Source of the DNA: SP202 sp036339395
Lineage (GTDB): Bacteria; Planctomycetota; Phycisphaerae; Phycisphaerales; SM1A02
DNA length: 5,738 bases
Reading direction: 5' to 3'
Assembly: GCA_036339395.1 (NCBI GenBank)
Contig: JAYZBD010000133.1
Location: forward strand, 1 to 5,738
Shown: positions 1 to 5,712 of the stretch, in pieces
Numbering within the stretch: position 1 is the stretch's first letter
How the letters are laid out: the number at the start of each line of letters is the position of its first letter
Translations under genes and position numbers: made by a program
The notes under the pieces: model-generated
Seen by the model: only the letters and a program-made list of their open reading frames with translations
What the model was told of the DNA's origin: nothing
Database searches by the model: none

Positions 1-162
1 CCCGTCGGCAATGCAATGCGTCGCATGCGCAAGAAGCGATCGGGGAGAGGCTACCATTCGATGCACCCCCAGACCCGTGAGCAACTGGTTGAACACTTCC
101 GTCCAATGAATGAACGACTCGCTGCCCAGACAGGACGTGACCTGTCGCACTGGAATCAATGA
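1..162 (+). CDS. Sulfotransferase, C-terminal fragment (gene starts before the window)
   Basis: The frame is open from the first base to TGA at 160-162 and gives the last 53 residues of a protein whose start lies outside the window. The end resembles the C-terminus of PAPS-dependent sulfotransferases (Sulfotransfer_1/3-like): a short basic stretch (RRMRKKR, fragment residues 7-13), then a segment reading HPQTREQLVEHFRP, then MNERLAAQTGRDLSHW. The family commonly ends with a proline/threonine turn, a helix ending in F-x-P-x-N-E-x-L, and a final G-R-D-x-x-x-W. The catalytic 5'-PSB loop and 3'-PB site would lie upstream and cannot be seen. Such enzymes move sulfate from PAPS to a hydroxyl or amine, often on a sugar. 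The next gene begins 10 bases downstream, so the two are probably co-transcribed, and sat and cysC in the same window would supply the donor. The family call rests on a short tail; the acceptor is unknown. Confidence 0.72.
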   Translation, partial: PVGNAMRRMRKKRSGRGYHSMHPQTREQLVEHFRPMNERLAAQTGRDLSHWNQ

Positions 163-175
163 GGAACCCCGCGTG
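161..175 (+). promoter_or_regulatory. Ribosome binding site that sets a GTG start at 173
   Basis: GAGGA at 161-165 overlaps the TGA stop of the sulfotransferase and lies 7 bases before GTG at 173-175. An in-frame ATG at 110 would lengthen the protein by 21 residues, but it lies inside the sulfotransferase gene and the extra residues (such as LPRQDVTCRTG) look unlike a glycosyltransferase N-terminus. Starting at GTG gives MRIGNYISVV, a normal first beta strand for the fold. Confidence 0.75.
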
Positions 176-1342
176 CGAATCGGCAACTACATATCGGTGG
201 TAGCTGGAGAACTCGGGTTCGAACAGAACGTTTCGGGTCATATCCAGGTTCCGCTTGAAGGGATGCGACGACTGAAGGAAGCCGGGCACGAGGTACACCT
301 GGTTACGAATGAATTCGGACGGGATCGATCACTTCCAGCCTGCCTGGATCAAACCATTCCAGTTCACCTCGTGAGTGATTCAAGGAACCGGGGAGGCATT
401 CTCACCCGGGCCTCAGACCAGGGACGGGGGATAAGGCTTCCTGCGCTGCGACGCCAGGTGCGGCAGTTGAAACGCCTCTGCATCGAGCAGCAGTTCGACC
501 TCCTCCACCTTCACGGATACAACCGAACGGCACACCTCGGCGGTGGTCTCAGGCTGATGGGCCTTTCCTGCCCGGTGGTCTGCACGGTCTTCGCAGGAGT
601 GTTCCCGGAGCGATGCAGCCTGCTGACGCGAAGGCTCTGGAAGCGGGTCGATGCACTCGTGACCGCAACACGATTCGTGCAGGAGGCGTACGAGGTGGAA
701 GGACTGCATGTCAAGCAGGTCCGACATGGACTCATCCGGGACTTGCGGAGCGAGTTCAAGGGTGAACGCAGTTCCTCTCGAAGGCGGATTCTCTTCTGGC
801 GTGACCCTTCGGTTGAAAACGGCGCAGACCTTGCACTGGGTGCCTACAGCGAACTTGCACCTCGATACCCCGGGTTCGACTTCGACTTTGCAATTCGTCC
901 CTACTGGGATCCGATCCCGGGAATCGATGAGCTTGCAGATGAACATGAGAATGTACATGTCTACAGGTTTCCCTATTCGGATGGCGTAACGCTTCCGGAA
1001 CTCGTGATGAACTCGCTGTGCGTACTGCAACCAATGAGGCGTTTGACCATCAACCCCCAACTGGTCATCGCCGAGAGCCTCGCTGCCGGTGTCGCCACGA
1101 TCGCCTCCGACCTGGACTCCACCCGGGAGTTGGTGCAGGAAGGTGTGACAGGCCACCTGGTTCCAGTGGGGAATGCGGCAGCCTTGACGGAGGCCCTTGA
1201 CGCCCTGCTTGCTGATCCTGGAGCAGCAGAGGCCATGGGACGGGCTGCCAGCGAGGACATGGCGGCACGCTGGAACTGGGATCACTACATCAATGATGTC
1301 ATGACCATCTACAATACGGTCGTTTCCGGGAGTGCAGCATGA
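173..1342 (+). CDS. GT4-type glycosyltransferase with altered EX7E motif
   Basis: A 389-residue protein from GTG 173, the usual size for a GT-B fold glycosyltransferase. These cytoplasmic or membrane-associated enzymes add a sugar from an activated nucleotide donor to a growing glycan. The N-terminal acceptor domain (about 1-200) starts MRIGNYISVV, has GHEVHLVTNEFG at 38-49 and an LHLHGYN strand end at 111-117. The C-terminal donor domain (about 205-389) has ILFWRDPSVENGADL at 206-220 in place of the common F-V-G-R-L-x-x-x-K-G, so the usual lysine position is Asn216. It continues with ESLAAGVATIASD at 301-313 and the phosphate-loop-like EGVTGHLVPVG at 323-333. Glu301 is the second glutamate of EX7E; the first position is Ile293 in the segment INPQLVIAE. 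No signal peptide or membrane helix is evident. It lies 10 bases after the sulfotransferase gene and overlaps the next glycosyltransferase by ATGA. Fold and class are secure; donor, acceptor and linkage are unknown. Confidence 0.88.
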   Translation: MRIGNYISVVAGELGFEQNVSGHIQVPLEGMRRLKEAGHEVHLVTNEFGRDRSLPACLDQTIPVHLVSDSRNRGGILTRASDQGRGIRLPALRRQVRQLKRLCIEQQFDLLHLHGYNRTAHLGGGLRLMGLSCPVVCTVFAGVFPERCSLLTRRLWKRVDALVTATRFVQEAYEVEGLHVKQVRHGLIRDLRSEFKGERSSSRRRILFWRDPSVENGADLALGAYSELAPRYPGFDFDFAIRPYWDPIPGIDELADEHENVHVYRFPYSDGVTLPELVMNSLCVLQPMRRLTINPQLVIAESLAAGVATIASDLDSTRELVQEGVTGHLVPVGNAAALTEALDALLADPGAAEAMGRAASEDMAARWNWDHYINDVMTIYNTVVSGSAA

Positions 1343-2481
1343 AGGTCCTTCACTGGTATAGATCGATGGACCTCGAGATGGGCGGCGTTGTTCGTGCCGT
1401 CCTTGACATCTCGGCGGCCATGGCGGATCGGGGGCATGAACAGGTCATTGCCACGTTTGACGAGGCAGACCTCGAGTCCATGTGGACGTCGCAGGGTTCC
1501 AATCGGTCCGTCCTTGAGTTGACGCCATCAGGCCGCCGCCGCCAACCGCTGGGGGGGGAAAGTCTTGAACGCATCGAGAACGTGTTGAAGGGTTGCGACG
1601 CACTCCACCTGCACGGGGTCTGGGATCCTGCCAGCTACCAGCTTTCAAAGTCCGCCTTCCGTGCAGGCATTCCATACCTGGTCAGTCCACATGGAGTACT
1701 TGACGATTGGTGCATGAAACAGAAGTCGCTGAAGAAGCGTCTCTACCTGGCAACGGGGTGTCGGCGCATGCTCAACAATGCCAAGGCGGTTCACTGCACT
1801 GCCGAGGGAGAACGACAGCAGGCGACTCGCTGGTTCAATCCGGACCGTGCACGGGTGGTCCCACTTGTCTTTGATCTCGATGAGTACCGGGTTCTTCCTG
1901 GTCCGGAAGAGGCACACGATGCCTTCCCGGCACTGTTCGAGGGTCCCCCGGTTCTGCTCTTTCTCAGCAGGATCCATGTGAAGAAGGGACTCGAGCATCT
2001 CGTTGCAGCGGCTGCCGAACTCCATTCGCGGGGAGCATCGGTCCGTGTTGCCATTGCCGGTACGGGAGACCTTGCCTATGTCGAACGACTCCAGCAGCAG
2101 GTGGCATCATGCGGCATGGAGGACGTCGTTCATTTCATAGGTTTCGTCTCGGGAACCAGGAAGGTGTCCCTCTACCAGGCGGCGGATCTCTTCGTTCTGC
2201 CGACACACCAGGAGAACTGGGGCTTCGTACTCCTGGAGTCACTGGCCTGCGAGACCGGACTCATGACGACCAGGAGTGTTGACATCTGGCCCGAACTGGA
2301 AGCGTCAGGCGGTGCCGTCATTGTCGAGCGATCAGCCCAGGCCATGGCGGATGCCATCCAGCCACTGCTTGATCAACCATCGCGGCTTGACACCATGGGG
2401 AGGCGTGGTCGCGAGTGGGTACTCAAGGAACAGGATGCCGACCGGGTGGCGGAGTTGTACATCCAGCTCTACTCGGACTGA
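1339..2481 (+). CDS. GT4-family glycosyltransferase
   Basis: A 380-residue GT-B glycosyltransferase, probably retaining, for glycan assembly. The start MKVLHWYRSMD has GGGAG-like SD bases (GGGAG 1328-1332) 6 bases upstream. The ATG shares ATGA with the previous stop, so translation is likely coupled. The N-terminal domain has a Gly-Gly loop (15-16), AMADRGHE at 27-34, HLHGVWDP at 90-97 and SPHGVLDDWCM at 116-126 followed by a basic KQKSLKKRLY stretch. The donor domain has LFLSRIHVKKGLEHL at 207-221, with the conserved Arg211 and Lys216 that contact donor phosphates. It also has a complete EX7E motif, Glu292 to Glu300 (ENWGFVLLE), followed by SLACETG. HGVWDP and PHG-L-D-x-W-C-M recur in the minus-strand neighbour, so the two are paralogues of one subfamily. 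No membrane segment is seen. Codons 71-74 contain a run of eight G that could slip. The sugar and linkage cannot be read from the sequence. Confidence 0.92.
   Translation: MKVLHWYRSMDLEMGGVVRAVLDISAAMADRGHEQVIATFDEADLESMWTSQGSNRSVLELTPSGRRRQPLGGESLERIENVLKGCDALHLHGVWDPASYQLSKSAFRAGIPYLVSPHGVLDDWCMKQKSLKKRLYLATGCRRMLNNAKAVHCTAEGERQQATRWFNPDRARVVPLVFDLDEYRVLPGPEEAHDAFPALFEGPPVLLFLSRIHVKKGLEHLVAAAAELHSRGASVRVAIAGTGDLAYVERLQQQVASCGMEDVVHFIGFVSGTRKVSLYQAADLFVLPTHQENWGFVLLESLACETGLMTTRSVDIWPELEASGGAVIVERSAQAMADAIQPLLDQPSRLDTMGRRGREWVLKEQDADRVAELYIQLYSD
1532..1558 (+). repeat. (GCC)4 triplet run and G8 homopolymer inside a glycosyltransferase gene
   Basis: Four GCC units (1532-1543) are followed seven bases later by eight consecutive G (1551-1558). 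They encode Gly-Arg-Arg-Arg-Gln-Pro-Leu-Gly-Gly-Glu (residues 65-74), a probable surface loop before the HLHG strand. Reading ahead, nine G would give stop TGA three codons after the tract (GGA AAG TCT TGA). Seven G would give a stop at TGT TGA about ten codons on. Either slip would remove the whole donor domain. Whether the tract varies in the population is not known. Confidence 0.6.
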
Positions 2482-2504
2482 CCGGTCCTCACTTGAGCCC
2501 GAGT
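2471..2504. repeat. Inverted repeat across two convergent stop codons
   Basis: ACTCGG at 2471-2476 pairs with CCGAGT at 2499-2504. The 22-base interval contains the perfect palindrome GACCGGTC (2480-2487) and both stop codons of the convergent glycosyltransferase genes. It could form a folded 3' end in either transcript, but there is no T-run on either side, so it is not a typical intrinsic terminator. The six-base arms could also be chance in GC-rich coding DNA. Confidence 0.3.
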
Positions 2505-3649
2505 GCCGTGTCCAGCCTCGCCGCGATTGCAGGCCAGGTGTAGTGATCACGTACCAGTGAAGCGCCCGCCCTGCCCATCTGTTCACACGTTTCCGGGGAA
2601 GAGGCCAGTTGAAGCATGGCCTCGGCGACGGCTGCTGCATCCAGCGAGGTGACCAGTCCGGCTCCGGTATCCGCGACTTCCGGGAAATGGCAGGCTTCCG
2701 TGATGATGACCGGTGTTCCACACCCGAGCGCTTCGGTGATCGCCATCGAGAAACCTTCCTGTCGACTTGGAAGACAGAAGCAGTTGCAATCAACAAGTGC
2801 AGCGAGCTTGTCCTCTCCGTACAGCGGCCCGATGCAATGCATCCTGTTCCGTGCAGGACTTGCCTCGATGAGCGATTGCAATGTTGTTTCGTACCCGTCA
2901 TCGGGTCCTGCGATCACCAGGTCCAGTTCCGGGATCTCATCATGGATCCTCTCGAATGCTGCGACCAGGATGTCGAGACCCTTCTTGTAGTGAAGCCTGC
3001 TCAGGAAGAGTACGAATGGCTTCGTGTCGAGACACAAGCCTTGATGCCTGCTTCGGAAGGTTCCAGCAGGTGGCAATGGTTCAAGTTCCTCCAGGAACAC
3101 GCCGTTCGGGATCACCTCGATCCGCGCCGAGCCCACGTGTGGTTTCATGCCCAGCTCTTCATCGTGGTTCAACGCGTGGATGAAACGAGAACCTGAGAGC
3201 ATTTTCCTGGCCCATGCGGCCAGTGCGACGCGCTTTCGCAGGCGGCCCTGTGACATGCACCATGGATCAAGCATTCCATGGGGGGTGATGATCCAATCCG
3301 TCCCTGCGTGCGCGGCTTCTTGAGCTGCATTGTTGAGGATTGGATCCCAGATGCCGTGCAGGTGGACCAGTTCATATCTTCCTACGTGTTCACGGAGCCA
3401 TGCCCTGGAATGTTTTGCTCGAAGTTGTTCCATGACGCCTCCACGCTCCAGCAGGTGCACATGCTGCAAGCCGTTGCCGGGAAGCGAACCGATCATGTCA
3501 TGAATGCGTGTACGGTCATCTGTACCTGCATGTGCGAGCACATCAACGTGGTGTCCACGTTCCTGTTGCGCCGCTGCAAGTCGTGAAACAACAACAGGAG
3601 GGCCGCCTTGGGCAGGGTCGAGAGATGAAATGACATGAAGAATGTGCAT
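2489..3649 (-). CDS. GT4-family glycosyltransferase, minus strand
   Basis: A 386-residue GT-B glycosyltransferase starting MHILHVISSLDPAQGGPP. The N-terminal domain shows GGPP at 15-18, ERGHHVDVLAH at 30-40, HLHGIWDP at 96-103 and TPHGMLDPWCM at 122-132 followed by a basic stretch. The donor domain has IPNGV at 180-184, LFLSRLHYKKGLDIL at 214-228 (Arg218 and Lys223 at the donor-phosphate positions), and a complete EX7E motif Glu298 to Glu306 (EGFSMAITE) followed by ALGCGTPVI. The C-terminus HYTWPAIAARL is typical of the family. The shared HGIWDP and PHGMLDPWCM segments mark it as a paralogue of the 1339-2481 protein. It is convergent with that gene (7 bases between stops) and divergent from sat across a 120-base gap. 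Only a weak SD (GAAG about 9 bases before the ATG) is seen. I infer a role in the same glycan pathway; donor and acceptor are unknown. Confidence 0.92.
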   Translation of the reverse strand: MHILHVISSLDPAQGGPPVVVSRLAAAQQERGHHVDVLAHAGTDDRTRIHDMIGSLPGNGLQHVHLLERGGVMEQLRAKHSRAWLREHVGRYELVHLHGIWDPILNNAAQEAAHAGTDWIITPHGMLDPWCMSQGRLRKRVALAAWARKMLSGSRFIHALNHDEELGMKPHVGSARIEVIPNGVFLEELEPLPPAGTFRSRHQGLCLDTKPFVLFLSRLHYKKGLDILVAAFERIHDEIPELDLVIAGPDDGYETTLQSLIEASPARNRMHCIGPLYGEDKLAALVDCNCFCLPSRQEGFSMAITEALGCGTPVIITEACHFPEVADTGAGLVTSLDAAAVAEAMLQLASSPETCEQMGRAGASLVRDHYTWPAIAARLDTALGLK

Positions 3650-3685
3650 TCAAATGGCTTCAGCGACGGAACATGAAATGAAAGG

Positions 3686-3714
3686 TTGCTCTCGATAGTC
3701 TAGGTCACTATCAT
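3686..3714 (+). promoter_or_regulatory. Candidate sigma70-type promoter for sat-cysC
   Basis: TTGCTC (3686-3691) and TATCAT (3709-3714) are separated by 17 bases. The -10 matches TATAAT at five of six positions; the -35 matches TTGACA at three, including TTG. Transcription would begin near 3721, leaving a leader of about 50 bases before the sat ATG. The site lies in the only sizeable non-coding gap (3650-3769). No comparably good promoter was found on the minus strand for the divergent glycosyltransferase gene. The match was made by eye. Confidence 0.5.
3694..3712. promoter_or_regulatory. Inverted repeat GATAGT-N7-ACTATC, possible operator
   Basis: GATAGT (3694-3699) and ACTATC (3707-3712) are perfect inverted copies around a seven-base spacer. 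The repeat fills much of the -35/-10 spacer of the candidate sat promoter, and its right arm runs into the -10 box, a usual place for a repressor to bind. It lies between divergent genes and could act on both. I do not recognise it as the site of a known sulfur regulator. Confidence 0.4.
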
Positions 3715-3752
3715 CGGTCGTTTCCCGGTTTATCCATTCCAAACCAGCCTCT

Positions 3753-3765
3753 GCAGGAGTCCTGC
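3753..3765 (+). promoter_or_regulatory. sat ribosome binding site within a small inverted repeat
   Basis: AGGAG at 3755-3759 lies 10 bases before the ATG at 3770 and supports that start. It is embedded in GCAGGA-G-TCCTGC (3753-3765), perfect six-base inverted arms around one base. As a hairpin the single-base loop is too tight, so a few inner pairs would open; as DNA it is a near-palindrome. Confidence 0.5.
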
Positions 3766-3769
3766 CGCG

Positions 3770-4963
3770 ATGCCCTCACATGATCTGATTGCCCCGAATG
3801 GTGGAACACTGGTTGACAGGTTCGTCACAGGTGATGACGCCAAGAAACTCACGGATGCTGCCGGCTCCATGCCCGCCATCACGTTGACCTTCAAGCAGGC
3901 CTGCGACCTGGAGATGATCGCCATTGGAGCCTTCAGTCCCCTGACGGGATTCGTAGGTTCCGAGGATTTCAAGTCGATCTGCACCTCGATGCGGACGGCG
4001 GACGGCACCCCCTGGCCCATCCCCATTACGCTGGCAATCGATTCCGAGACGAAGGACACGCTTGCCGAGGGTGGACAGGCTGCTCTTCACCATGCTGATG
4101 GAACATTGATGGCGGTCATCGACATCGAGTCGATCTACGAGCATGACAAGGCACTCGAACTCCCCAACGTCTTCCGGACCGAAGATCCAGCCCACCCGGG
4201 CGTCCAGGCCGTGCTCGAAGAGGGCGACTGGCTCGTCGGGGGTCCGATTCATGTCCTGACCGTGACACCCGAGCATGAGCCCGGTGAACAGTTCACGGAC
4301 CATCGGCTTGCACCAGCAGCAACGCGTGCTGCATTCAGCGAGCGTGGTTGGAAGACGGTTGCGGCGTTCCAGACCCGGAACCCGATTCACCGTGCACACG
4401 AATACCTCTGTAAATGCGCACAGGAGATCTGCGACGGGCTGTTGATTCATCCGCTGGTAGGTGAAACCAAGCCGGGTGACATACCGGCGGATGTCCGAAT
4501 GCAATGCTACGAGACCATCATCGAACACTACTTCGTCGATGACAGGACCATGTTGACCGTGATGCCGGCCGCCATGCGGTACGCCGGACCACGCGAAGCG
4601 GTCCTGCACGCACTGGTTCGACAGAACTACGGCGTGACCCACTTCATCGTCGGTCGCGATCATGCGGGAGTCGGTGATTACTACGGAACCTACGATGCCC
4701 AGAACATCTTCGACGAGTTCGAGCCGGGCGAAATCGCCGTGACACCACTCAAGTTCGAGCACGCTGCGTGGAGCAACAAGGCCCAGGGCATGGTCAGCAG
4801 CAAGACATTCCCGAAGATCAAGGGTGACCAGATCTTCCTCAGTGGTACGAAGGTCCGCGAACTGCTTGACAAGAGCGAACGACCACCAGCCGAGTTCTCT
4901 CGACCGGAGGTGGCTGACGTACTCATCGAATGGGCGACCGCTGAATCAACTGCGGCGGTCTGA
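3770..4963 (+). CDS. sat: Sulfate adenylyltransferase (ATP sulfurylase), homomeric Sat type
   Basis: It catalyses sulfate + ATP to adenylyl sulfate (APS) + diphosphate, the first step of sulfate activation in the cytoplasm. The 397 residues match the single-chain bacterial/fungal catalytic form, unrelated to the CysD/CysN heterodimer. There is an N-terminal PUA-like domain (about 1-165, with GAFSPLTGF at 53-61). The catalytic domain holds the ATP/sulfate motif QTRNPIHRAH at 201-210, VGETKPGDIP at 230-239, MRYAGPREAVLHAL at 269-282, GRDHAG at 295-300 and SGTKVRELL at 358-366. The segment SNKAQGMVSSKTF (335-347) lacks the cysteines that bind zinc in some relatives. There is no fused C-terminal APS kinase; that activity is in the next gene, 37 bases on, presumably one operon. 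AGGAG at 3755-3759 supports the start. APS could also feed sulfate reduction, but the neighbouring sulfotransferase fragment and CysC favour PAPS for sulfation. Confidence 0.97.
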   Translation: MPSHDLIAPNGGTLVDRFVTGDDAKKLTDAAGSMPAITLTFKQACDLEMIAIGAFSPLTGFVGSEDFKSICTSMRTADGTPWPIPITLAIDSETKDTLAEGGQAALHHADGTLMAVIDIESIYEHDKALELPNVFRTEDPAHPGVQAVLEEGDWLVGGPIHVLTVTPEHEPGEQFTDHRLAPAATRAAFSERGWKTVAAFQTRNPIHRAHEYLCKCAQEICDGLLIHPLVGETKPGDIPADVRMQCYETIIEHYFVDDRTMLTVMPAAMRYAGPREAVLHALVRQNYGVTHFIVGRDHAGVGDYYGTYDAQNIFDEFEPGEIAVTPLKFEHAAWSNKAQGMVSSKTFPKIKGDQIFLSGTKVRELLDKSERPPAEFSRPEVADVLIEWATAESTAAV

Positions 4964-5000
4964 TCGCAATACTGCTTAACGAACCAGGAGCACGAGACAC

Positions 5001-5621
5001 ATGGCTGAACAGGTAGCTACAAACATCACCTGGCATGACGGAACCGTCACCAGGGACGAACGGAAGGCAGTTCTCAAGCAGAAGGGATGCACCGTCTGGT
5101 TTACGGGCCTCTCCGCAAGCGGCAAGAGCACGATCGCCGTCGCCCTTGAGCAGGTGCTGTACCAGAGAGGCCATGTTGCCTATCGACTTGATGGCGACAA
5201 TGTACGCATGGGACTGAACAAGAACCTCGGATTCTCCCCGGAGGATCGAGCGGAGAACATCCGGAGGATCGGTGAAGTCTGCAAACTCTTCGCTGATTCC
5301 TGTGTCATCACCTTGTCGAGTTTCATCAGCCCGTATCGCGAGGACCGTGACCAGGTTCGAGCGCTCCATGTCGATGGAGACATCGAGTTCATCGAGTGCT
5401 ACGTTGAATGTCCACTCGAGGTCGCCGAGGAACGTGATCCCAAGGGTCTCTACAAGAAGGCACGTGCAGGCGAGATCAAGGGTTTCACTGGAATCGACGA
5501 TCCATACGAGGAACCTCAATCTCCGGAACTGGTCATCAACACGGCCGAGCGTTCACTCGAGGAGTCCGTCCAGGACGTCCTCGACTGCCTTGAGAAAAGA
5601 GGCATGTTGAAAGTGGACTGA
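5001..5621 (+). CDS. cysC: Adenylyl-sulfate kinase (APS kinase)
   Basis: It phosphorylates APS at the 3'-hydroxyl with ATP to give PAPS, the donor for sulfotransferases and also an intermediate of assimilatory reduction. The 206 residues match stand-alone CysC. The N-terminus has the usual NITWHDGTVTRDER (8-21). It is followed by the P-loop GLSASGKST at 36-44, the APS-binding DGDNVRMGL at 64-72, LGFSPEDRAENIRRIGEV at 76-93, SFISPYREDRD at 107-117 (Ser110 aligns with the serine that can be phosphorylated in the E. coli enzyme), DPKGLYKKARAGEIKGFTGIDDPYE-type lid residues from 146 to 170, and a closing helix. AGGAG at 4986-4990, 10 bases before ATG, supports the start. The 37-base gap after sat holds only this site. 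A strong terminator follows 28 bases after the stop, so cysC is the last gene of the unit. Confidence 0.97.
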   Translation: MAEQVATNITWHDGTVTRDERKAVLKQKGCTVWFTGLSASGKSTIAVALEQVLYQRGHVAYRLDGDNVRMGLNKNLGFSPEDRAENIRRIGEVCKLFADSCVITLSSFISPYREDRDQVRALHVDGDIEFIECYVECPLEVAEERDPKGLYKKARAGEIKGFTGIDDPYEEPQSPELVINTAERSLEESVQDVLDCLEKRGMLKVD

Positions 5622-5649
5622 TCTGCAGGCAGTGATACCGAAAACGACA

Positions 5650-5684
5650 GGTGCCCACGCACATGCGTGGGCACCTTTTGTTTT
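5650..5684 (+). terminator. Intrinsic terminator after cysC
   Basis: GGTGCCCACGC (5650-5660) pairs perfectly over 11 bases with GCGTGGGCACC (5665-5675) around the loop ACAT. The T-rich tract TTTTGTTTT follows at 5676-5684. This should end the sat-cysC transcript. On the minus strand the hairpin is followed a few bases later by TTTT (complement of 5641-5644), so it may work weakly in both directions. Confidence 0.93.
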
Positions 5685-5712
5685 CCGGATGAGTGGAGGA
5701 TCAACATACGCC

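Noticed and set aside
110..172. Longer start at ATG 110 for the first glycosyltransferase
   Set aside because: It lies inside the sulfotransferase coding region, adds 21 residues unlike the fold's N-terminus, and GTG 173 has a well-spaced GAGGA.
413..1285. Long minus-strand open frame opposite the first glycosyltransferase
   Set aside because: It is rich in Cys, His and Arg with no recognisable motif, and fully covered by a convincing gene on the other strand. Antisense frames stay open by chance with this codon usage.
3650..3769. Riboswitch or small RNA in the sat leader
   Set aside because: The likely leader is only about 50 bases and shows no structure beyond the short repeat at the ribosome site.
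3776..4762. Long minus-strand open frame opposite sat
   Set aside because: Sat is certain on the plus strand; the antisense translation has no domain-like pattern and no credible ribosome site was seen.
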